8,861 bases of DNA, taken from positions 1 through 8,861 of the forward strand of contig CADBSX010000172.1 in assembly GCA_902797515.1 (NCBI GenBank), written 5' to 3'. The number at the start of each line of letters is the position of its first letter. Within the stretch, counting starts at the first letter, position 1. The translations under genes were made by a program, and so were the position numbers. The DNA is from an uncultured Eubacteriales bacterium (GTDB lineage Bacteria > Bacillota > Clostridia > Christensenellales > Borkfalkiaceae). Under the pieces are notes generated by a model. That model was not told the DNA's origin. It did not search any database and was given only the letters and a program-made list of their open reading frames with translations. Of the stretch, positions 1-5,458 are shown piece by piece.

Positions 1-495
1 ATACAGACTTCCACCGTCACCGTCGCGGTACTGCCCGAAGCGGAGGACGTCGAGATAAATATAGACGAAAAGGACCTTAAAATAGACACCTACCGTTCGA
101 GCGGGGCGGGCGGTCAGCACGTCAACAAGACGGAATCGTGCATAAGGATGACGCACCTGCCGACAGGGATAGTGGTCACCTGTCAGGACGAAAGGTCGCA
201 GATAAAGAACAGGGAAAAGGCGATGAAAGTCTTAAAGAGCAGACTTTACGACTACTACAACTCGCAGTACAAAAGCGATTACGCGGCGAACAGAAAAAGT
301 CAGGTCGGAACGGGCGACCGCTCCGAGCGGATACGCACTTACAATTTCCCGCAGGGCAGGATAACCGACCACAGAATAGGCAAAACGGTATATAATCTCG
401 AAGATTTTTTAACGGGTGACATCGGGGAAATGATAGAGGCTCTCGGAATAGCCGACAGAGAAATGAAATTGTCGGGCGAAAAGGAAGGATTATAA
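1..495 (+). CDS. prfA: Peptide chain release factor 1 (RF1), C-terminal part, 5' end outside window
   Basis: RF1 recognises UAA and UAG stop codons in the ribosomal A site and triggers peptide release. The frame is open from base 1 and gives the last 164 residues of a protein that is usually about 355 long. The visible part holds the catalytic GGQ loop ([13 protein letters not shown] at bases 109-117), whose glutamine is normally methylated by PrmC, then THLPTGIVV and CQDERSQ, and near the end [16 protein letters not shown] and TDHRIG. The YNFPQGR/TDHRIG pair is typical of RF1; RF2 has a different sequence there. The codon-recognition domain with the PxT tripeptide lies upstream and cannot be checked. 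The stop at 493-495 is 1 bp before the next start, and the next gene's ribosome site is inside this one, so the two are probably cotranscribed and translationally coupled. Confidence 0.96.
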   Translation: MQTSTVTVAVLPEAEDVEINIDEKDLKIDTYRSSGAGGQHVNKTESCIRMTHLPTGIVVTCQDERSQIKNREKAMKVLKSRLYDYYNSQYKSDYAANRKSQVGTGDRSERIRTYNFPQGRITDHRIGKTVYNLEDFLTGDIGEMIEALGIADREMKLSGEKEGL

Positions 496-496
496 T

Positions 497-1702
497 ATGA
501 TACAAATCTCCGAAAAAGCGAAAAACGTTTCGGCGTCGGTGACGCTTGAAATTTCGGCTCTCGCCAAACAGATGAAAGCCGACGGCAAAGAAGTTATAGG
601 ATTTACTGCGGGCGAGCCCGATTTCGACACGCCCGAATACGTGACGCAAGCCGCGAAAGACGCGCTTGACAAGGGCTATACGAAATACACGCCGACTGCC
701 GGTATAGCGGAACTCAGAAACGCCGTCGCGAAGAAGTTCGAGAAAGACAACGGGCTTTTTTATAAGCCGTCGCAGATAGTCGTGACGGACGGGGCGAAGT
801 CCGCGCTTTTCCACGCGCTTTACGCCGTCGTGTCCGAGGGCGACGAAGTGATAGTTCCTTCGCCTTATTGGATAACCTATACCGAGCAGATCAAACTCTG
901 CGGCGGCGTGCCCGTTATCGTAGAAACTTCCGAAAAGTCGGGCTATAAGCTCTTAAAATCTGATTTTGAAAGGGCGATAACCGCTAAAACGAAGTGCGTG
1001 ATAATAAATTCGCCTTGCAATCCGACGGGCGCGGTATATTCGGAAAGCGAACTTCGGGATATAGCGGAAGTCGCCGAAAAACACGGTCTTACTATCATTT
1101 CCGACGAGATATACGAAAAACTCGTGTTCGACGGCGAAAAGCACGTTTCCGTGGCGTCGCTTTCCGACTACGCCAAGGAAAACACCGTAATAATTAACGG
1201 CGTATCCAAGACTTATTCCATGACGGGCTGGCGCATAGGTTATCTCGCCGCGCCCGAAAACGTCGCGAAAGCGATTTCGTCCATGCAGGGGCATACGACG
1301 AGCAACGCGTGCACGTTTGCGCAGTACGCGTCCGTATGCGCGTTGGAGAGCGGAAAGGGCGAGGATTTTATCCGCTATATGGTAGGCGAATTCGATTCGC
1401 GCAGAAACCTTCTCTGCGATCTTCTTTCGGAAACGGACGGAATAAAATTCTTAAAGCCGAAGGGCGCGTTCTACGTTTTCGCGGACGTTTCGCGCTTTTA
1501 CGGAAAGAGCGCCGACGGCGAAAAGATAGAAGGCAGCGTCGGTTTTGCCAAGGCTTTGCTTAAAAAAGGCGTGGCGGTCATTCCGGGAAAGGCGTTCGGC
1601 GCGGATAACTGCGTGAGGCTCGCCTACACCGTGTCGAAAGCGGACATAGTACGGGGCGCGGAACTCATAAAAGCTTTCGTTTCATCTCTGAAAGCGGAGT
1701 AA
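497..1702 (+). CDS. Class I pyridoxal-phosphate aminotransferase, aspartate aminotransferase type
   Basis: This is a fold-type I PLP enzyme of 401 residues, the usual length for bacterial subgroup Ib aspartate aminotransferases (AspB-like), which interconvert aspartate/2-oxoglutarate and oxaloacetate/glutamate in the cytoplasm. Visible marks are the N-terminal GEPDFDTP (residues 39-46), K101 in TDGAKSA, W125 in SPYW, NPTG at 175-178, DEIY at 203-206, the PLP-binding lysine K238 in SKTYSMTGWR, R246, and the C-terminal substrate-carboxylate arginine R374 in VRLAYT. No key residue is missing. The ATG at 497 is supported by AAGGAAGGA at 481-489, 7 nt upstream and inside the end of prfA. Subgroup Ib also includes prephenate and broad-specificity aminotransferases, so aspartate is the best guess but not certain. 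No strong terminator follows; a promoter for the next gene begins 45 bp after the stop. Confidence 0.93.
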   Translation: MIQISEKAKNVSASVTLEISALAKQMKADGKEVIGFTAGEPDFDTPEYVTQAAKDALDKGYTKYTPTAGIAELRNAVAKKFEKDNGLFYKPSQIVVTDGAKSALFHALYAVVSEGDEVIVPSPYWITYTEQIKLCGGVPVIVETSEKSGYKLLKSDFERAITAKTKCVIINSPCNPTGAVYSESELRDIAEVAEKHGLTIISDEIYEKLVFDGEKHVSVASLSDYAKENTVIINGVSKTYSMTGWRIGYLAAPENVAKAISSMQGHTTSNACTFAQYASVCALESGKGEDFIRYMVGEFDSRRNLLCDLLSETDGIKFLKPKGAFYVFADVSRFYGKSADGEKIEGSVGFAKALLKKGVAVIPGKAFGADNCVRLAYTVSKADIVRGAELIKAFVSSLKAE

Positions 1703-1746
1703 TTTTGCAATAAAATAAAAATTTTTAGGAAAAATCCCTAAAAGCC

Positions 1747-1775
1747 TTGAAAAAGAATTTTTTTTATAGTACAAT
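1747..1775 (+). promoter_or_regulatory. Sigma-A type promoter for the small P-loop gene
   Basis: TTGAAA at 1747-1752 and TACAAT at 1770-1775 are separated by exactly 17 bp, and the spacer carries a run of eight T. Each box matches consensus at 5 of 6 positions. Transcription would begin near 1782, giving a leader of about 23 nt with GGAGGG at 1792-1797 ahead of the ATG at 1805. This means the small gene need not depend on transcription from prfA and the aminotransferase. Confidence 0.75.
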
Positions 1776-1804
1776 ATACGTAAGAAAACACGGAGGGTGA
1801 TTTT

Positions 1805-2209
1805 ATGAAGATTATTTACGGACCTAAAGGCTTCGGCAAGACGAAAATTATAAGAGACGACGTTAACGCCGCCGCTAAAACGGCGAAAGGCAACGTCGTT
1901 TTCATTACGGATAAAGCGGTGAATTCCGTCGGGATAGATTTCAGCGTGAGATGCGTGAACACCGAAGAGTACGGCATTGCGGGAAAAGACGCGTTCTGCG
2001 GTTTTATGAAAGGTCTTATGGCGGGCAACAGGGATATAGAGTACGTCTTTATAGACGGAGTTTATAAGATCACGAAAACGGACGTTCCCGACCTCGAAGA
2101 CGTATTTTCGGAACTCGAAAAGTTGAGCGCGGAAACGGGCGTCAAATTCGAACTTACCGTAAGTTCCGCGAAAGAGGATCTTCCTAAATTTATTTTAAAG
2201 TATCTGTAA
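1805..2209 (+). CDS. Small P-loop NTPase-like protein of unknown function (134 aa)
   Basis: I do not recognise a named family. The protein begins almost at once with a full Walker A loop, GPKGFGKT (residues 6-13), and has a Walker B-like strand YVFIDG (80-85, D84). A helix follows that could pack like those of ASCE-type P-loop proteins (DLEDVFSELEKL, 96-107), then a strand FELTVSSA (115-122) placed where a sensor strand would be. It has no signal peptide or membrane segment, so it is probably cytoplasmic. At 134 residues it is a minimal P-loop domain, shorter than most kinases or AAA proteins. The layout (Walker A, D-containing strand, helix, strand) recalls the thymidine-kinase/RecA-like core, but the Walker B acid is followed by glycine rather than glutamate, so hydrolysis might be weak. 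The start is set by GGAGGG 7 nt upstream. It has its own promoter and terminator and is therefore monocistronic. ATP binding is an inference from the motif. Confidence 0.85.
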   Translation: MKIIYGPKGFGKTKIIRDDVNAAAKTAKGNVVFITDKAVNSVGIDFSVRCVNTEEYGIAGKDAFCGFMKGLMAGNRDIEYVFIDGVYKITKTDVPDLEDVFSELEKLSAETGVKFELTVSSAKEDLPKFILKYL

Positions 2210-2220
2210 AAATAAAATCA

Positions 2221-2259
2221 CACGCCCCGAAAGCCGCAGGCTTTCGGGGCGTGTTTTTT
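2221..2259. terminator. Bidirectional rho-independent terminator between convergent genes
   Basis: A perfect 14-bp stem (2221-2234 with 2240-2253, extendable by one C-G pair) closes a 3-5 nt loop and is followed by six T and more T-rich sequence on the + strand. On the - strand the same hairpin is followed by a T-rich run (complement of 2210-2220). It sits between the stop of the P-loop gene (2209) and the stop of the converging ATP-grasp gene, whose TAA (2260-2258) lies in the T tract, so it can serve both. Confidence 0.92.
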
Positions 2260-3133
2260 ATCTTTTTATCTTTTCCGTAATATATTCCGCGTAAATTTTC
2301 GCGACGTTTATTCCCGTGACCTCTTCGAAACCTTTGAAAAAGGCGTTCGAGTTGACTTCGCACACGTAAAAACCGTCTTTTCCGAAGAGAAGGTCTATTC
2401 CGCAGTAATCGAGAGAGAGTATCTCGGCTGTTTTTTCGCACAGAATTGCCGTTTTTTCGTCGTTTGTAAACGGTTCGCCCTTTCCGCCGGAAGATATGTT
2501 CGACCTGAAATCCCCGAGGGAAGTCCTCTTCATCGCGCCTACGACCTTTTTCCCGACGACGATAACGCGGACGTCCGTTCCGTAACTTTCGGATATAAAG
2601 CGCTGATACAGGTGCGGCTTGAACAACACCTTTTCGGCGACGCGTTCGAGTTCGGTTCTGTTTTTCGCGAGATATACTTCTTTTCCGAGAGAGCCGTAAC
2701 ACTCTTTCACGACGACGGGATATCCGAGCCGCTTTTCTATTTCGCAAAGAGCCTTCCCGTCAGGTTTCGCCCCGTCGGTAAAGCAGAGAAGTCCGGGGAT
2801 AGTGTCGGGCATTTTTATCCCGCGGTCCGAAAGCGCGAGATAAGTTTTCATCTTGTCGTCGCAGAGCGTTATCCCCTTATATCCGTTAAAGACTTTTACG
2901 CCCGCGTTTTTGAGAATGCCGAGCGTGTATTCGTCCTTGTCGAGATAAACGCAGAAATCGTAAGAGAAAAGTCGGGAAACGCTCTTTCCGTCCTCTATCC
3001 CGCAGGGGAAGAAGTCGTTTTTCTTTATTTCCGTTTCCACGCCGAGTTTTCCGAATTCTTCTTTCAGCCTTTTCGGCTGGTAGAGTATCGCGTCGAAATC
3101 GGCGTACGGATTTATAAGTATAATTCCTTTCAT
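2258..3133 (-). CDS. RimK-like ATP-grasp ligase
   Basis: This 291-residue protein belongs to the ATP-grasp group nearest RimK/LysX, enzymes that use ATP to join an amino acid or similar amine to a carboxylate through an acyl-phosphate. The N-terminal domain (1-90) contains INPYADFDAILYQPKRL. The ATP-grasp core then shows VVKECYGSLGKEV (141-153, K143 and a glycine-rich loop), QRFI (177-180), D187 and R189, KRTSLGDFRSNISSGG (202-217, with R210 and N212) and the metal-binding set D247 / E259-V-N261 in GIDLLF and CEVNSNAF. This D...E.N arrangement matches RimK, where those residues bind Mg2+. Length is close to RimK (about 300). The ATG at 3133 has GGTGAT 8 nt upstream on the minus strand. It follows the DeoR-type regulator by 25 bp and is probably in its operon. 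Substrate is unknown: RimK-type glutamylation, a cofactor, or an amino-acid ligase are all possible. Confidence 0.9.
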   Translation of the reverse strand: MKGIILINPYADFDAILYQPKRLKEEFGKLGVETEIKKNDFFPCGIEDGKSVSRLFSYDFCVYLDKDEYTLGILKNAGVKVFNGYKGITLCDDKMKTYLALSDRGIKMPDTIPGLLCFTDGAKPDGKALCEIEKRLGYPVVVKECYGSLGKEVYLAKNRTELERVAEKVLFKPHLYQRFISESYGTDVRVIVVGKKVVGAMKRTSLGDFRSNISSGGKGEPFTNDEKTAILCEKTAEILSLDYCGIDLLFGKDGFYVCEVNSNAFFKGFEEVTGINVAKIYAEYITEKIKR

Positions 3134-3163
3134 ATCACGATATCACCATATTGCCATATTACC
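3132..3163. repeat. Degenerate 8-bp tandem repeat spanning the regulator/ligase junction
   Basis: Four consecutive octamers read ATATCACG, ATATCACC, ATATTGCC and ATATTACC on the + strand. On the coding (minus) strand they read GGTAATAT, GGCAATAT, GGTGATAT and CGTGATAT. The array covers the stop codon of the regulator (3161-3159), the whole 25-bp gap and the first bases of the ligase start codon. The third unit on the minus strand supplies the likely ribosome site GGTGAT, so changes in unit number could alter spacing or translation of the ligase. Confidence 0.7.
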
Positions 3164-3905
3164 ATATGAACTTGCAAGAAGGTTTGCGGTCGAAATAGTC
3201 CGTAAGATCGGTATCGGAAACGATATGCGTCACGTCGTTTACCGAACAGAGGTAATACGAAGAAGTCCTGTCCGTTTTCGAGCCGTCGATCAGGAACACT
3301 CTCTTTTCCGCTCTTTCCATCATCGCGCGGCGAACGTAGTTTTCTTCCTCGAAACAGTCGTATATCCCGCCGCGCTTATCTACCGCGTGCGCGGAGAAGA
3401 ACATAACGTCCGCGTGATAGTTTTCTATCGTGTTTACCGCGCTCTGACCGACGAGCACCGCCCTGTTTCTCTCGGATATCTTTCCGCCCGTCGAAACCGC
3501 GTCGCCGCCGTTTTTAGACAGCAGAGAAATAGTGTCGATGCCGTTTGTAACCACTCGGATATTATTGAAATTTCCGAGAAAGTCCGCGATAAAGAACGCC
3601 GTCGTCGAGCCGTCGAGGAAAATAAGGTCGCCGTCTTTTATCAGCGAAGTCGCGAGATGCGCTATATTCTTTTTCTCGAAACTGTTCTGCTCGGAACGGA
3701 AAGAAAACGTCGGAAAAAATTCGTTGTCGCCCGCGATCTTCGCCCCGCCGTGCGTTCTGCGGATAAGTCCTTTGTCTTGCAGAGCGTTGAGTTTCCGCCT
3801 TATGCTCGACGGACTCAAATACAGGGCGGCGGTAAGTTCGTCTATCGTCGCCGACTTTTTTTCTTTGAGAAATTCGAGTATCTCTCTTTCGCCGTTATCC
3901 TTCAT
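3159..3905 (-). CDS. DeoR/GlpR-family transcriptional regulator
   Basis: Taken from the ATG at 3905, the product is 248 residues, the usual DeoR-family size. An N-terminal helix-turn-helix (about 6-55) runs EREILEFLKEKKSATIDEL and then LSPSSIRRKLNALQDKGLIRRTHGGA, close to the DeoR signature although SSIRRKL replaces the common STIRRDL. The C-terminal DeoRC sensor domain shows DGDLIFLDGSTT (91-102), VVTNGI (118-123), STGGKI (138-143), LVGQSA (151-156) and LIDGSKTD (205-212). In this family that fold binds a phosphorylated sugar or related phosphate ester. A TTG at 3977 would add 24 residues but has no ribosome site and puts residues before the normal HTH start, so I prefer ATG 3905; its own ribosome site is also weak. 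It is divergent from the malate dehydrogenase gene and cotranscribed with the ATP-grasp gene. It probably represses its own promoter and that of the dehydrogenase. Confidence 0.92.
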   Translation of the reverse strand: MKDNGEREILEFLKEKKSATIDELTAALYLSPSSIRRKLNALQDKGLIRRTHGGAKIAGDNEFFPTFSFRSEQNSFEKKNIAHLATSLIKDGDLIFLDGSTTAFFIADFLGNFNNIRVVTNGIDTISLLSKNGGDAVSTGGKISERNRAVLVGQSAVNTIENYHADVMFFSAHAVDKRGGIYDCFEEENYVRRAMMERAEKRVFLIDGSKTDRTSSYYLCSVNDVTHIVSDTDLTDYFDRKPSCKFIW

Positions 3906-3909
3906 AATT

Positions 3910-4004
3910 TTGCTCGCTTTGATTATTTCAATTAAAAATTTTGCTCGTTTTGAGTTTAAGTTATCAATTATTCTCAACTATGCGAAAAATAATTGCTCGT
4001 TTTG
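3910..4004. promoter_or_regulatory. Probable operator array: three TTGCTCGTTTTG-like direct repeats
   Basis: Copies lie at 3910-3921 (TTGCTCGCTTTG, one mismatch), 3941-3952 and 3993-4004 (both TTGCTCGTTTTG). Start-to-start distances are 31 and 52 bp, close to 3 and 5 helical turns, so all three would face the same side of the DNA. Copy 3 overlaps the predicted -35 box of the dehydrogenase promoter and the start of the regulator transcript; copy 1 lies just before the regulator's start codon. A partial match (TCGTTTT) sits at 4043-4049 next to the regulator's -35. An 8-bp inverted repeat (CAATTATT 3965-3972 / AATAATTG 3988-3995) touches copy 3. Binding by the adjacent DeoR-type protein is inferred from position. 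Confidence 0.6.
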
Positions 4005-4021
4005 CATATTTATATTATAAT
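3993..4021 (+). promoter_or_regulatory. Promoter for the malate/lactate dehydrogenase gene
   Basis: TATAAT at 4016-4021 is a perfect -10. A TTGCTC at 3993-3998 lies 17 bp upstream as a weak -35 (3 of 6 matches) and is part of the third putative operator repeat. Transcription would start near 4028, leaving a leader of about 50 nt. The weak -35 buried in an operator fits a regulated promoter. Confidence 0.55.
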
Positions 4022-4042
4022 ATAAATCGGTTGAATTGTAAA
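4014..4042 (-). promoter_or_regulatory. Promoter for the DeoR regulator and ATP-grasp operon
   Basis: On the minus strand TTTACA (4042-4037) and TATAAT (4019-4014) are 17 bp apart. The -10 shares the palindrome ATTATAAT (4014-4021) with the opposing promoter, so RNA polymerase could hardly occupy both at once. Transcription would begin near 4007 and give a leader of about 100 nt to the ATG at 3905, containing all three putative operator repeats. Confidence 0.6.
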
Positions 4043-4078
4043 TCGTTTTCAACACAAATCAATAAGGAGTATTAAAAA

Positions 4079-5191
4079 ATGGCGAAAGTATATCTTGATT
4101 GGAAAACTGCGTATTCGTTCGTCGAGGACGCGTTCGTAGGCGTCGGCGTTCCGAGAGAGGACGCGAAGATCTGCGCGGACGTTCTGCTCGAAAGCGACAA
4201 GAGGGGAATAGAGTCGCACGGCTGCAACAGGTTCAAACCTATATATATAGACAGGATAAACGACGGAATACAAAATCCCGTCACGGAGTTCGAGATAGTA
4301 AAGGAAACGCCGACCACCGCGGTCGTTGACGGACACAACGGCATGGGGCAGGTTATAGGATATAAATCCATGCGGCTCGCTATGGACAAGGCGAAGAAAT
4401 ACGGCATGGGCATGGTAGTCGCGAGGAACAGTTGCCATTACGGCATAGCGGGATATTACGCGTCGATGTGCACGAAGGAGGGCATGATAGGAATAACGGG
4501 CACGAACGCCCGTCCGTCCGTCGCGCCGACTTTCGGCGTGGAAGGGATGTTCGGAACGAATCCGCTGACCGTCGGTATTCCGACCGACGAGGCGTTCGAT
4601 TTCGTCATCGACTGCGCGACGAGCATCACGCAGAACGGCAAGATAGAGTATTACGCGAGGACGGGCGAGAACGTTCATGCGGGGACGATAATAGATTCCG
4701 ACGGCAACGCGGTCGAAGGGAACGCGGAAGTCGCGCTCAAAAAGATACGCGGCGGCACCGCGGCTCTCACTACGCTCGGCGGAATAGGCGAGGCTCTCGG
4801 CGGCTATAAGGGCTACGGATACGCGATGGTGGTCGAACTTCTTTCCGCCGCGCTTTCGGACGGGGCGTACGGAAAAGCCCTCGACGGCAAAGACGAGAAC
4901 GGAAACAAAGTCCCCTATCATCTCGGACATTTCTTTATCGCGATAGACACGGCGCATTTCCTCGGCGAGGACGTTTGCAGGAAAAAAGCGGGCGATATTT
5001 TAAGAGCGGTGAGGGCGTCCAAAAAAGCCCCCGGAGCGGAAAGGATATACACTGCCGGCGAAAAGGAATATCTCGTCTGGCAGGACAGAAAAGACAAAGG
5101 CGTTCCGATAAACGAATCCGTTCAGAAGGAAATGATAAAGGTACGCGACGATCTGGGACTTAAAAAATATGTTTTTCCGTGGGAAAACTGA
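4079..5191 (+). CDS. Malate/L-lactate dehydrogenase family (Ldh_2 type) NAD(P)-dependent oxidoreductase
   Basis: This 370-residue protein belongs to the type-2 malate/lactate dehydrogenase family, unrelated to the Rossmann-fold LDH/MDH family. Members reduce or oxidise 2-oxo/2-hydroxy acids with NAD(P): malate, sulfolactate, ureidoglycolate or diketogulonate. Family marks visible are SHG (46-48) followed by an arginine, VVDGHNGMGQ (82-91), NSCHYGIAGYY (117-127, probable catalytic H120), FGTNPL (158-163), DCATS (178-182), GYKGYG (242-247) and HLGHFFIAID (281-290). Length is normal (about 330-370). The ATG at 4079 has AAGGAG (4064-4069) 9 nt upstream. The next gene on the same strand is a malic enzyme, so malate/oxaloacetate is the most likely substrate, but the family is hard to assign from sequence alone. 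It is divergent from a DeoR-type regulator that probably controls it. Its stop codon lies inside the outer arm of the palindrome that follows. Confidence 0.92.
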   Translation: MAKVYLDWKTAYSFVEDAFVGVGVPREDAKICADVLLESDKRGIESHGCNRFKPIYIDRINDGIQNPVTEFEIVKETPTTAVVDGHNGMGQVIGYKSMRLAMDKAKKYGMGMVVARNSCHYGIAGYYASMCTKEGMIGITGTNARPSVAPTFGVEGMFGTNPLTVGIPTDEAFDFVIDCATSITQNGKIEYYARTGENVHAGTIIDSDGNAVEGNAEVALKKIRGGTAALTTLGGIGEALGGYKGYGYAMVVELLSAALSDGAYGKALDGKDENGNKVPYHLGHFFIAIDTAHFLGEDVCRKKAGDILRAVRASKKAPGAERIYTAGEKEYLVWQDRKDKGVPINESVQKEMIKVRDDLGLKKYVFPWEN

Positions 5192-5310
5192 CGGCATATT
5201 CATCCCGTGATACCGCGTTCCGCTCGGTTTTTGCAATTCCTACGACCAAAGAGGTCGTTCCCTTTCAAAAACCATCGCGCGCCTTGTCTCACGGGCGACT
5301 ATGCCGTCAG
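5188..5310. repeat. Nested imperfect palindrome (MITE-like or structured intercistronic element)
   Basis: The ends are perfect 11-bp inverted repeats, CTGACGGCATA (5188-5198) and TATGCCGTCAG (5300-5310). Inside them are CCCGTGATAC (5204-5213) facing GTCTCACGGG (5286-5295) with one mismatch, GGTTTTTG (5226-5233) facing CAAAAACC (5266-5273), and a central hairpin ACGACC/GGTCGT (5242-5247 / 5253-5258). The whole 123 bp can fold as one long interrupted stem. The dehydrogenase stop codon (5189-5191) is in the left end. I see no clear target-site duplication and no real coding sequence. It could be a dispersed non-autonomous repeat or an RNA element that stabilises or attenuates the message. Confidence 0.7.
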
Positions 5311-5341
5311 TGAAATCGTAGTTATATTCATCCCGTGATAC
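5196..5341 (+). repeat. 18-bp exact direct repeat pair, 128 bp apart
   Basis: ATATTCATCCCGTGATAC occurs at 5196-5213 and again, base for base, at 5324-5341. The first copy is inside the palindrome and the second just outside. Each contains CCCGTGATAC, which can pair with the single GTCTCACGGG at 5286-5295, so the copies compete for the same partner. Confidence 0.85.
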
Positions 5342-5353
5342 TGCCGACTTTTT

Positions 5354-5396
5354 GTCATCCTGAACCGACTTTCCTTGACGGGCGGATGAAGGATCT
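5354..5396. repeat. GTCATCCTGA...GAAGGATCT-type palindromic repeat (divergent copy)
   Basis: GTCATCCTGA (5354-5363) and GGATGAAGGATCT (5384-5396) frame a short inverted repeat: TCATCC 5355-5360 pairs with GGATGA 5384-5389, or ATCCT 5357-5361 with AGGAT 5390-5394. The outline resembles the short palindromes of the form GTCATCCTGAGCG...GAAGGATCT that I recall as dispersed repeats in many bacterial genomes, with a changed centre here. Identity with that family is from memory and unproven. Confidence 0.45.
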
Positions 5397-5404
5397 CTTA
5401 TAAA
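5375..5404 (+). promoter_or_regulatory. Putative sigma-A promoter for malic enzyme, lying in repeat sequence
   Basis: TTGACG (5375-5380) and TATAAA (5399-5404) are 18 bp apart, each with 5 of 6 consensus bases. Transcription would begin near 5411, about 48 nt before the start codon. The -35 is inside the short palindromic repeat at 5354-5396. Read-through from the dehydrogenase gene is also possible because no terminator with a T tract separates the two genes. Confidence 0.5.
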
Positions 5405-5458
5405 AACGGCGAATACGGCGGAAAAAACGATAATTAAATTAAAAGAGGACAACAAAAA

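Noticed and set aside
1723..1765. Possible terminator after the aminotransferase (TTTTAGG 1723-1729 / CCTAAAA 1737-1743, then a T run)
   Set aside because: The stem is only 7 AT-rich bp and the T8 run begins 14 nt later, inside the promoter spacer of the next gene, so it does not look like a working rho-independent terminator.
3906..3977. 24-residue N-terminal extension of the DeoR-type regulator from a TTG start
   Set aside because: No ribosome site precedes the TTG, the extension is unlike family N-termini, and it would place two putative operator repeats inside coding sequence.
4049..4957. 302-codon open frame on the minus strand opposite the malate dehydrogenase gene
   Set aside because: It is arginine/tyrosine-rich with no recognisable motif and lies opposite a gene with full family motifs. 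The sense genes here rarely use TTA, CTA and TCA codons, so antisense frames stay open by codon bias.
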